From contig CANNNN010000155.1 in the NCBI GenBank assembly GCA_947506075.1, positions 1-6,297 of the forward strand: DNA of 6,297 bases, in the 5' to 3' direction. Both the position numbers and the translations under genes were made by a program. This DNA comes from Methylococcaceae bacterium (lineage in GTDB: Bacteria > Pseudomonadota > Gammaproteobacteria > Methylococcales > Methylomonadaceae). Below are positions 1 through 5,329 of the stretch, in pieces; position 1 is the stretch's first letter; each line of letters opens with the position of its first letter. Below the pieces are notes generated by a model, which searched no databases, was not told the origin of the DNA, and saw only the letters and a program-made list of their open reading frames with translations.

Positions 1-28
1 ATTATTGAAGGTTAAATCGGGCGCTAAA

Positions 29-64
29 GATTCAAGGTGCAAGAGCAATTTTGAACCTTGAATC
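29..64. repeat. Strong hairpin with GCAA loop upstream of the MOSC gene
   Basis: A perfect 10-bp inverted repeat (GATTCAAGGT at 29-38, ACCTTGAATC at 55-64) encloses a second short stem: CAAGA at 40-44 can pair with TTTTG at 49-53, with one G-U pair. One G/A mismatch separates the two stems, and the loop is GCAA at 45-48, a GNRA-type tetraloop. No T-run follows on the plus strand and only TTT follows on the minus strand, so it is a poor fit to an intrinsic terminator. It ends 42 bases before the preferred MOSC start, so it could lie in that gene's leader or at the 3' end of an upstream transcript. It could also be a copy of a dispersed repeat. The structure is read directly; the role is unknown. 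Confidence 0.6.
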
Positions 65-95
65 GTTGCGATGCGGCAATCAGTTTTGTATCGAT

Positions 96-99
96 GGAG
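96..99 (+). promoter_or_regulatory. Ribosome binding site deciding the MOSC start
   Basis: GGAG lies 7 bases before the ATG at 107, a good Shine-Dalgarno spacing. The in-frame ATG at 101 is only one base away from it, and the ATG at 71 has no such motif in front. This favours the start at 107. Confidence 0.55.
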
Positions 100-106
100 T
101 ATGCCT

Positions 107-872
107 ATGGCTAATGTCGTTGCTTTATATCGTTATCCCGTAAAGGGTTTTACACCTGAACCCTCTGATGTTTTAGAGGTTCTAGCTGAAGGTCGAATCA
201 AGGGTGATCGGGTTCTTGGCATTCGCTTTGCCAACGCAAGCGTAACTGATCATGCTTGGAGTAAAAAACACGAGTTTATTGCTCTGGTGAATACGCCTGG
301 CATAGCCCGTCTTAGCCTTCGATTCGATCATCAAGATCTCAGATTAGTCGTCAGTTTAGACGATAGAGTTTTGGTTGATCAGGCATTGGATGAAAATGGC
401 CGCAAGCGAATAGCTGAAGCTATTGAAAATTATGTACTGCAACTGGGCGATAATCCGCTTTTCTCGCACCCCGATCGGTTACCGTTACGGGTTGTTGGCG
501 ATGGAATTTCATCCCGTTATCAGGACAACGAAGCAGGCCAGATAACTCTGCATAGCCGCGAAAGCCTGGCTGCTGTAGCCTCAGCAGTCGGCGATGCCGA
601 TCTTTGTGAACTACGGTTTCGGTCAAACATCGCTATTGAAGGTCTGGAAGCCTGGGAAGAACAAAGCTGGTTGGGGCGAAAGATTCGGATCGGTCAGGTA
701 ATGTTCGAGGCGATGATACCCAAGGTAAGATGCCTTGCTACCCATACTTAAAACGTTAACCCACGCTTTCAATCAGGAAAAGCCAACTTTTGCAATTGGG
801 TTGGTAACCCGTAGTGCTGGAGGGCGGATTCACGTCGGCGATAAAGTCAGTCTGATTGATTGCTCGTTATAA
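107..872 (+). pseudogene. MOSC domain protein, frameshifted near the C-terminus
   Basis: This encodes a MOSC protein with an N-terminal beta-barrel domain (opening ANVVALYRYPVKGF). The family is related to the C-terminal domain of molybdenum-cofactor sulfurases and is thought to handle sulfur or molybdenum cofactor on a conserved cysteine. That cysteine is present in the KVRCLATHT motif just before the break. The first frame gives 214 residues and stops with TAA at 749-751. The next frame continues from about 747 with family-typical sequence (LKTLTHAFNQEKPTFAIG, then GGRIHVGDKVSLID) for 41 codons and stops at 870-872. Family members usually have a segment like NPxTGxRDxxV between these two parts. 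It is absent here, so about 32 or 35 bases appear lost, which also shifts the frame. An intact protein would be about 265 residues. The upstream in-frame ATG at 71 would add 12 non-conserved residues. Loss of function is likely but not certain, since the cysteine is kept. Confidence 0.82.
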
Positions 873-925
873 AGCGCTGTAATTAAATTAGCCTGGTACA
901 CCAGCCACCAAGCGATTTTCGTCAT
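830..925 (-). CDS. Tiny reading frame with good ribosome binding site, possibly a relic
   Basis: This 31-codon frame starts MTKIAWWLVYQANLIT and is not recognised. Its ATG (925-923) directly follows the TAA of the preceding small frame. An AGGGGG stretch (complement of 934-939) lies 8 bases upstream, a very good Shine-Dalgarno match. The first 15 residues are rather hydrophobic. Its 3' part runs antisense through the C-terminal remnant of the MOSC gene (up to 872), so the true gene may have been cut there and the last codons may be chance. It could be a small membrane peptide, the 5' end of a truncated gene, or noise. Confidence 0.22.
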   Translation of the reverse strand: MTKIAWWLVYQANLITALYNEQSIRLTLSPT

Positions 926-1227
926 TTACAAATCCCCCTGGTCATGACGCTCACTAAGCCTCGCTAGTGCCTCGGAGTTTCTGCTTAGAAATTGAAGTTT
1001 ACATAGCTTAGTAGAGAGTATTTGTCGATGCAAGGAATCGATAGCCTCAAAGGCTGGTTGCGCATTTTGGTTTCTTAGACTTTTTGTATTCATCCACATG
1101 CTAAGACGGGATTGATAAAGATCCAGCGTTCACATTCACCTTTAAGGACAGCTTCGGTAGCGGCGATCCAGGAACGTTAATCAACACTGGCAAAAAACAT
1201 TGGCAAATCATCGTGAGTTATCTAAGA
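873..1227. other. Gap with decayed minus-strand reading frames
   Basis: No gene here can be assigned by family. On the minus strand a coding-like open stretch (TGG at 1170 to TGA at 1090; beginning WIAATEAVLKGECERW) ends in an ATGA overlap with an ATG at 1093. That frame ends in TAA at 926, immediately followed by ATG at 925. This stop/start packing resembles a compact operon, but each piece is very short and the first has a stop just upstream of it, so decay is likely. A near repeat, TGGCAAA, occurs at both ends of 1188-1206. No clear terminator is visible after the GGDEF-EAL stop codon at 1228-1230, and no promoter stands out. Confidence 0.5.
926..1093 (-). CDS. Small hypothetical protein, 55 codons
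   Basis: The frame runs from ATG at 1093-1091 to TAA at 928-926; an ATG at 1099 would add two residues. The product is hydrophilic and looks helical, with a basic first half and an end reading EALARLSERHDQGDL. I do not recognise the family. There is no membrane segment and no clear ribosome binding site. Its start overlaps the stop of a preceding coding-like fragment as ATGA, and its stop abuts the ATG of the next small frame, so translational coupling is possible. The amino-acid composition looks protein-like, but the length is small enough for chance. It may be the remnant of mobile-element or phage-type cargo. Confidence 0.27.
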   Translation of the reverse strand: MNTKSLRNQNAQPAFEAIDSLHRQILSTKLCKLQFLSRNSEALARLSERHDQGDL

Positions 1228-4182
1228 CTATTTGACCCAGGCTGGGTCAGGTCGCCAGGTTATCGCCCATTTAGGTAATTGGTCTGCGGGCATGGGACGG
1301 GCGATACCATAACCTTGGGCCAGTTCACAGCCGAGTTGCAGCAGCTGGGTGCCGTGTTCAACGGTCTCTACCCCTTCAGCGATCACCTGGCGGCGAAAGG
1401 TGCGACCCAAACCAACCACAGCCTCAATAATAGCGAGATCGTCCGAGTCATTGAGCATATCCCGCACGAAACTCTGGTCGATCTTGAGTAGGGCAACCGA
1501 AAGTCGTTTTAGATAAGTCAGCGACGAATAACCGGTGCCAAAGTCATCAAGGGCAAAACTGACGCCGAGCTTGCGGCAGTCTTCAATAAGCAGTGAAGCA
1601 GCGGCTATATCCTCTAACGCACTGGTCTCCAACACTTCGAGTTCAAGATAGGACGGTATAATGTCCGGATGCGCCTCCAGAATTTCACGTAGACGTATAA
1701 CAAAATCAGCTTTCTGCAACTGGCGGGCACCGACATTGACACTGACTTGTATGTCCAGTCCTTGCTTACGCCAGAGTTCTATTTGAGTTAGAGCAGTATC
1801 GATCACCCATTCGCCGAGTTCAATGGCCAGGGGATGATCCTCAATCTCCGGCAAAAATAAGGCTGGCGACAGCAAACCTTTTTCCGGGTGATTCCAGCGG
1901 ATCAAAGCTTCAGCCCCAATAATAGCCCCCGTGCGCATATTCACCTTCGGCTGGTAATACAGTATGAATTCCTGCTTGATTATGGCTTCACGAATACGCT
2001 CCAGACTTTGGTGACGGATGCGAATACTACTGTCAACAACTGCATCAAAGATATGGTAACGATTTTTTCCTGCCAACTTGGCCTGATACATCGCTTGATC
2101 GGCCTGGCGTAGTAACTGGTCAGCATCAATATCTTCCACCTGGGGATATTCGGTGGCTCCCAGACTTGCCGAGACCTGTAACACAAGGTCTCCAATATGC
2201 ACCGGCTGAGCAGCGGCGTCAAGCAGACGGGTGAGCATGGGTATGCTGGATTTGATGTCGATTAAATCAGTCAGTACCGCGACAAACTCATCGCCACCAA
2301 AGCGAGCGAGCGTGTCACCTTCGCGTAAAGTCTGCTTCATGCCCAAGGCTAAAGCCACTAGCAATTGGTCTCCGGCTTTATGCCCGTGATTATCGTTAAT
2401 GGCTTTGAAGCCATCCAGGTCGAGAAATACTACCACTAAGTGATGTTCGCGGCGCAGCACCTGAGGCATAGCTTGTTGTAGACGGTCGGCCAGCAGTGCT
2501 CGGTTGGGCAGATTGGTCAACACATCATAATGGGCGATGTGCTCCAACTCCTGTTCGTGTATTTTGATTAGCGTAATGTCGGAAAACAGTGATACGTAAT
2601 TCTGGATATTGCCATGCGTATCACGCACGGCACTGATTTTTTGCATCTCAGCATACACCTCCCCATTTTTGCGTCGGTTCCAGATTTCACCGTACCAGTG
2701 ACCTTTCTTGGTCAGGTCGCGCCACATGGCGGCGTAATAATCATGATCATGACGACCGGAGCTGAGCATACGCGGGGTATTACCAATCACTTCATCGCGG
2801 CTGTAGCCGGTAATGAGACAGAAAGTTGCATTGACATCGATAATCGTACCATCCGCGTCGGTGATCATTATACCTTCGCGGGCATGGCTAAAGACGTTGG
2901 CAGCAAGGCGGAGTTTCTCTTCGTTTTTTTTGCGTTCTGTGATGTCGCGTGAGGAGTTGAACAGTGCTGGCTTGCCGTCTAACGCAAGTGGAAGGCTACT
3001 AATTTCGACATCAAAAAGACTACCATCTTTACGTCGGAGGCGGGACTCAAACAGTGATCCAGTTGGCTTATCAAATTGCTGCCTTAAGGTGGAAAGAAGT
3101 TCGTTGCCGATAAAAAAAGCATCCCATTGGGCGACGTTCATGCCAATAACTTCGTCTCGTTGATAGCCTAAAAAGGCGCAGAATGAGTCGCTTGCTTCAA
3201 GGATATTGCCGTCAAAGTCGAGGATGTGGATGCCATCACTTGCATTACGCAGCAGTGCAATACTTTTCTCGCTCGCCCTTTTCAGGGCTTGATCAACTTG
3301 TTTGCGTTCGGTAATATCTTCTACAATACAGTGATGACAAGCGCGGCCCTCTTCAAGACGGCTCATTTTAGCAACCGTTAAATTAATCCAAACGATTGAA
3401 CCATTGGCGTGAATATAGCGTTTTTCCAGGGTAAAACCATTAGTTTTACCCGCATTCATTAACGCCATATTATCTAGATCAGCTTGTACATCATCGGGAT
3501 GGGTGATTTTCATCCAATCAATGCATTGCATTTCATCTATTGATAAACCAACAATAGCAGCATATTTTGCATTGGCGTTATAGATACGCCCTGTCAGTGA
3601 ATCAATTATCGCGATGCCTACGGGAGCTTGAGTAAATAAAGCTTTAAAGCGTTCTTCACTGTCTCGTAGCGCTTGTTCTATTTGCTTGCGCTCGGTGTTG
3701 TCAGTGCCGATAAGCAGGTAGCCGATAAGGGTGTCTTGGTCATTACGTAGCGCGGTGACCGACACGACAGCGGGTAAGCGGCTGCCATCCTTCCGTATGT
3801 AAGTCAGTTCATAGATATCCTCAATGCCCCGAGAAGACTTGAACACTAAGGCCTCAACGCCGGGCGTGATAGTGGTTCCGAGCGCCGAGCTCAATTCTTC
3901 GGCACGCGCAATCACTTCTTGAGGATCTGAAATTTCGGCCGGGGTAACCTTATTTATTAAGTAGGTGGCCGCATAGCCCAGCATCTGCTCGGCACCGACG
4001 TTAAAAATTTGGATAACGCCGCTCGCATCGGTGGCGATGCTTGAGAAATTGGCGCTGTTGAAAACTGCATTCTGTAAGGTTCCCACCTTAAGCAAGGTCT
4101 CTTGGCCGCCGGTCTTTATGATCCCATCAATGGAATCTGTAGCAATGTTGGTAATGGATGAATCGTTCATTTCTTTAGACAT
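1228..4182 (-). CDS. PAS(x4)-GGDEF-EAL cyclic-di-GMP synthase/phosphodiesterase
   Basis: A 984-residue cytoplasmic sensor enzyme that by its domains makes and/or degrades the second messenger c-di-GMP. Four PAS domains lie at about 41-165, 173-296, 301-419 and 424-541, three of them ending in D-I/N-T-E-R-K-type linkers. The GGDEF domain (about 548-712) has metal ligands D588 and D631, substrate residues N596 and D605, an intact GGDEF at 629-633, and an inhibitory I-site RxxD at 620-623 placed five residues before it. The EAL domain (about 724-970) keeps EAL 758-760, N816, E849, DDFGTG 879-884, K900, E936 and QG at 956-957. Both activities are therefore predicted competent, with product inhibition of the synthase. 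No signal peptide or membrane segment is visible. PAS2 contains C282-H-H-C285 in a late strand, a possible metal or redox site (inference). The start is ATG at 4182; no Shine-Dalgarno precedes it, and Met5 at 4170 is an alternative with weak AAAGA in front. It appears to be transcribed alone. Confidence 0.95.
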   Translation of the reverse strand: MSKEMNDSSITNIATDSIDGIIKTGGQETLLKVGTLQNAVFNSANFSSIATDASGVIQIFNVGAEQMLGYAATYLINKVTPAEISDPQEVIARAEELSSALGTTITPGVEALVFKSSRGIEDIYELTYIRKDGSRLPAVVSVTALRNDQDTLIGYLLIGTDNTERKQIEQALRDSEERFKALFTQAPVGIAIIDSLTGRIYNANAKYAAIVGLSIDEMQCIDWMKITHPDDVQADLDNMALMNAGKTNGFTLEKRYIHANGSIVWINLTVAKMSRLEEGRACHHCIVEDITERKQVDQALKRASEKSIALLRNASDGIHILDFDGNILEASDSFCAFLGYQRDEVIGMNVAQWDAFFIGNELLSTLRQQFDKPTGSLFESRLRRKDGSLFDVEISSLPLALDGKPALFNSSRDITERKKNEEKLRLAANVFSHAREGIMITDADGTIIDVNATFCLITGYSRDEVIGNTPRMLSSGRHDHDYYAAMWRDLTKKGHWYGEIWNRRKNGEVYAEMQKISAVRDTHGNIQNYVSLFSDITLIKIHEQELEHIAHYDVLTNLPNRALLADRLQQAMPQVLRREHHLVVVFLDLDGFKAINDNHGHKAGDQLLVALALGMKQTLREGDTLARFGGDEFVAVLTDLIDIKSSIPMLTRLLDAAAQPVHIGDLVLQVSASLGATEYPQVEDIDADQLLRQADQAMYQAKLAGKNRYHIFDAVVDSSIRIRHQSLERIREAIIKQEFILYYQPKVNMRTGAIIGAEALIRWNHPEKGLLSPALFLPEIEDHPLAIELGEWVIDTALTQIELWRKQGLDIQVSVNVGARQLQKADFVIRLREILEAHPDIIPSYLELEVLETSALEDIAAASLLIEDCRKLGVSFALDDFGTGYSSLTYLKRLSVALLKIDQSFVRDMLNDSDDLAIIEAVVGLGRTFRRQVIAEGVETVEHGTQLLQLGCELAQGYGIARPMPADQLPKWAITWRPDPAWVK

Positions 4183-4193
4183 GAAGTAATTAA

Positions 4194-4220
4194 AAAATAG
4201 TCGAGTCTGAAGCTGTCCAA
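4194..4220 (-). promoter_or_regulatory. Candidate promoter of the GGDEF-EAL gene
   Basis: On the minus strand TTGGAC (complement of 4215-4220) is followed after 15 bases by TATTTT (complement of 4194-4199). The -35 match is fair, the -10 match is partial, and the spacer is short. Transcription would start almost at the ATG at 4182, giving a nearly leaderless message, which would agree with the missing Shine-Dalgarno. This is a weak candidate only. Confidence 0.15.
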
Positions 4221-4352
4221 GAACAACCTGCCATCATCTTCTATGAATGCGCCAATTCAATAGGTTCGCTGAGCACCAAAATTATTTCGAAGGTGTAATG
4301 TCAGTGCTTTACCGCAAAAGCCACACCCAGGTTTGCTCGACCATCCTTGCAA

Positions 4353-4379
4353 CCCGGACTGCAACCTTTCAATTCCGGG
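4353..4379. repeat. Short GC-rich inverted repeat
   Basis: CCCGGA at 4353-4358 and TCCGGG at 4374-4379 form a 6-bp stem with a 15-base loop. There is no T-run on either side. It sits about 170 bases upstream of the GGDEF-EAL start and could be a protein site or chance. Confidence 0.3.
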
Positions 4380-4470
4380 GCAGCTAAAATATAACCTGAC
4401 AAAAGCGTATTAATTCCGAATAAATAAAGATAAAAAAACGATAATTACTTAATACATTTTGACCCTATAA

Positions 4471-4529
4471 AAGTTGCAATAGTCTATCATGAGTTTATTT
4501 TTTAGACTTGAAATCAATTGCTGCAACTT
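4471..4529. repeat. Two-part nested inverted repeat
   Basis: The outer arms AAGTTGCA (4471-4478) and TGCAACTT (4522-4529) are perfectly complementary. The inner arms AGTCTA (4481-4486) and TAGACT (4503-4508) are also complementary. They are separated by 2 bases on the left and 13 on the right, around a 16-base AT-rich loop. Two nested perfect arms in 59 bases are unlikely to be random. Possible roles are an RNA leader structure, a regulator site or a decayed element end. There is no T-run to make it a terminator. Confidence 0.45.
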
Positions 4530-4552
4530 GTAACATTAGGTGATTTGACACT

Positions 4553-4669
4553 ATGAAGAAGATCAATAAATAGATGGGGTTGGCTGTCGACACTTTTACA
4601 ACACTTTGCGATAAATTAGAGACAGAAGTTTCCCTGTTTTTCAGGAGTAAGAATTTTAGAACGCGATAA
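4553..4669 (+). other. Signal-peptide-like start interrupted by a stop
   Basis: AGGTGA at 4538-4543 sits 9 bases before ATG 4553, a good ribosome binding site. The frame reads MKKINK, then TAG at 4571-4573, then continues MGLAVDTFTTL for 31 codons to TAA at 4667. A lysine-rich start followed by GLAV resembles the beginning of an exported protein, so this may be the wreck of a small secreted protein gene. The evidence is only a ribosome binding site and composition, and no downstream conserved part is visible. Confidence 0.15.
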
Positions 4670-4702
4670 GATAGTGTAAAAATTTCTAAAATTTTTAGCG
4701 AC
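4585..4702. repeat. Opposed TGTAAAA...CGAC motif pair
   Basis: The palindrome TGTCGACA (4585-4592) is followed by TTTTACA (4594-4600). About 75 bases on, the inverted arrangement appears: TGTAAAA (4675-4681), then CGAC (4699-4702). The second copy contains a perfect 9-bp AT palindrome, TAAAAATTT at 4677-4685 and AAATTTTTA at 4689-4697, with a CTA centre. The two copies look like binding sites for one dimeric regulator. Together with the sigma-54-like element just after the second copy they suggest an activator-plus-promoter layout (inference). Confidence 0.3.
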
Positions 4703-4707
4703 TCTTG

Positions 4708-4722
4708 AGGCACGCTAATGCG
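4708..4722 (+). promoter_or_regulatory. Degenerate sigma-54-like -24/-12 element
   Basis: AGGCACG (4708-4714) matches the -24 consensus TGGCACG except for the first base, and a GC dinucleotide follows at 4720-4721. Only 9 bases separate GG and GC, where sigma-54 promoters need 10, so the site as read would be inactive or is a chance match. It may be a functional promoter that lost one base. No gene follows it closely; the next recognisable sequence is the antisense integrase remnant. Confidence 0.2.
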
Positions 4723-4790
4723 TTGAACAAAAAACTAACTCCACTCAATTTTTTATCAAACTTGACGGCCATTATGACCAGTTTATTTTT

Positions 4791-4803
4791 ATGCACAGTG
4801 CAT
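4791..4803. repeat. 13-base palindrome
   Basis: ATGCAC and GTGCAT flank a single central A. It lies 62 bases beyond the stop of the integrase remnant, where an attachment site or operator could be, but it may be chance. Confidence 0.2.
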
Positions 4804-4864
4804 TGCCGCAAGTGAGATGCAGCGTGGATTAGAAGCATCTATCTCGCTCGCAAGCTTTGCCTAA

Positions 4865-5023
4865 TTACAGCGATTCCAAGAACTGAAGAAGGGAATCTGG
4901 AGCGCAATACCGGAGTGGTTTCATATAGGGTTCCTGAAGTCGGGCCAGTGCTCGCTCTTTCATCGCCAAATCGGCGTCAACCTACTGATATGTGGTTTTC
5001 GGGCTTTCATGTCCCAGTCACAG
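4865..5023 (-). pseudogene. Tyrosine recombinase (phage integrase family), C-terminal remnant
   Basis: Read on the minus strand, the frame gives L-stop-LGHESPKTTYQ-stop-VDADLAMKERALARLQEP, then KPLRY, PDSLLQFLESL and TAA at 4867-4865. LGHxxxxTTxxY is the catalytic histidine-to-tyrosine signature of tyrosine recombinases. The nucleophilic tyrosine belongs nine residues after the His, exactly where TAG stands (4984-4982). A TGA at 5020-5018 occupies the residue before LGH, often tryptophan in this family. The tail after the tyrosine matches in style integrases found with mobile elements in proteobacteria. Upstream in frame, weak similarity may continue to about 5056 (A-G-x-x-x-R, then I-A), broken by a TAA AGG insertion that creates the palindrome AGCCTAAAGGCT. 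No HxxR box or N-terminal domain is visible. The gene is dead: truncated, with at least two nonsense codons. It is direct evidence of a former mobile element here. Confidence 0.85.
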
Positions 5024-5329
5024 CCTTTAGGCTATGATTTTACGCTTCCCTAAACCGGCCATTCACCAAGTTGCTATCCTTGTTATTAAAAACATAAAGA
5101 TGGATCAGAGCTATACACCGAATCAGTTATGCCGATTTAAAGCTGCAAATATATGGCAGCATGTGCCGAGTTTTAATCCAGTTTGGGATTGTCACCAAAT
5201 GTCACAAGAAAGCGGTAGGGCTTGTGGCTGTTAGGTTGAGGGTAAAACTCACTTCTGTAATTAATTAGGATAGTTCGATAAAGATTGGTAAGGTTGGCGA
5301 ATAATTCCCATTCGGCGCTATCAGATCAG
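5024..5329. other. Region upstream of ompR
   Basis: The left end may hold a few more decayed integrase codons on the minus strand, including the palindrome AGCCTTTAGGCT at 5022-5033. The rest is presumably the ompR promoter region. The only distinct element is the GTCAC direct repeat at 5191-5205. TGTAAT at 5256-5261 is a five-of-six match to a -10 box, but no acceptable -35 box sits at 16-18 bases; TTGAGG at 5236-5241 is only 14 bases away. That pattern would suit an activator-dependent promoter. No other gene is supported. Confidence 0.45.
5191..5205. promoter_or_regulatory. Possible OmpR-type tandem operator
   Basis: GTCAC occurs at 5191-5195 and again at 5201-5205, a period of exactly 10 bp. 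OmpR-family regulators bind as head-to-tail dimers to direct repeats one helical turn apart, and OmpR half-sites commonly include GT-N-AC-like cores. The site lies about 125 bases before the ompR start and about 50 before the candidate -10 box, so autoregulation is plausible. The PhoB box uses a similar TGTCA core but an 11-bp period. Only two repeats are present and the match is inferred by eye. Confidence 0.3.

Larger units (their letters stand above)
4183..4864. other. Long non-coding stretch with inverted repeats
   Basis: No gene is supported over these 680 bases. The part from about 4380 is AT-rich. It holds a 6-bp inverted repeat (4353-4379), a two-part inverted repeat (4471-4529), a short signal-peptide-like frame interrupted by TAG (4553-4669), an opposed pair of TGTAAAA/CGAC-type motifs (4585-4702), a degenerate sigma-54-like element (4708-4722) and a 13-base palindrome (4791-4803). 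It lies between the presumed promoter side of the GGDEF-EAL gene and the dead integrase tail. The mix fits an old regulatory region whose downstream gene has been lost, but that is inference. Confidence 0.55.

Noticed and set aside
420..626. 68-codon minus-strand frame inside the MOSC gene
   Set aside because: Antisense shadow of family-conserved coding sequence.
1279..3163. Several open frames of 70-116 codons on the plus strand, and one on the minus strand in another frame, inside the GGDEF-EAL gene
   Set aside because: They are shadows of a clearly coding gene whose domains are intact along its whole length.
4495..4713. 72-codon minus-strand open frame in the AT-rich intergenic region
   Set aside because: GTG start without a ribosome binding site, no recognisable domain, and it runs through the palindromes. 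AT-rich DNA gives such frames by chance.
4571..4984. Amber codon recoding (for example pyrrolysine), because two in-frame TAGs occur in coding-like sequence
   Set aside because: The integrase also has a TGA and is truncated, and the other frame is barely supported. Ordinary decay explains both, and the window shows no recoding machinery.
5189..5206. PhoB box
   Set aside because: The TGTCA cores are 10 bp apart, not 11, and the neighbouring gene is an OmpR-type regulator.
5034..5234. 66-codon plus-strand open frame before ompR
   Set aside because: It begins inside the decayed integrase region, has no ribosome binding site or family resemblance, and covers the presumed ompR control region.
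5285..5329. TTG start extending OmpR by 15 residues
   Set aside because: The added residues have no counterpart in OmpR, and the only Shine-Dalgarno-like motif is 14 bases away. ATG 5330 reproduces the exact OmpR numbering.
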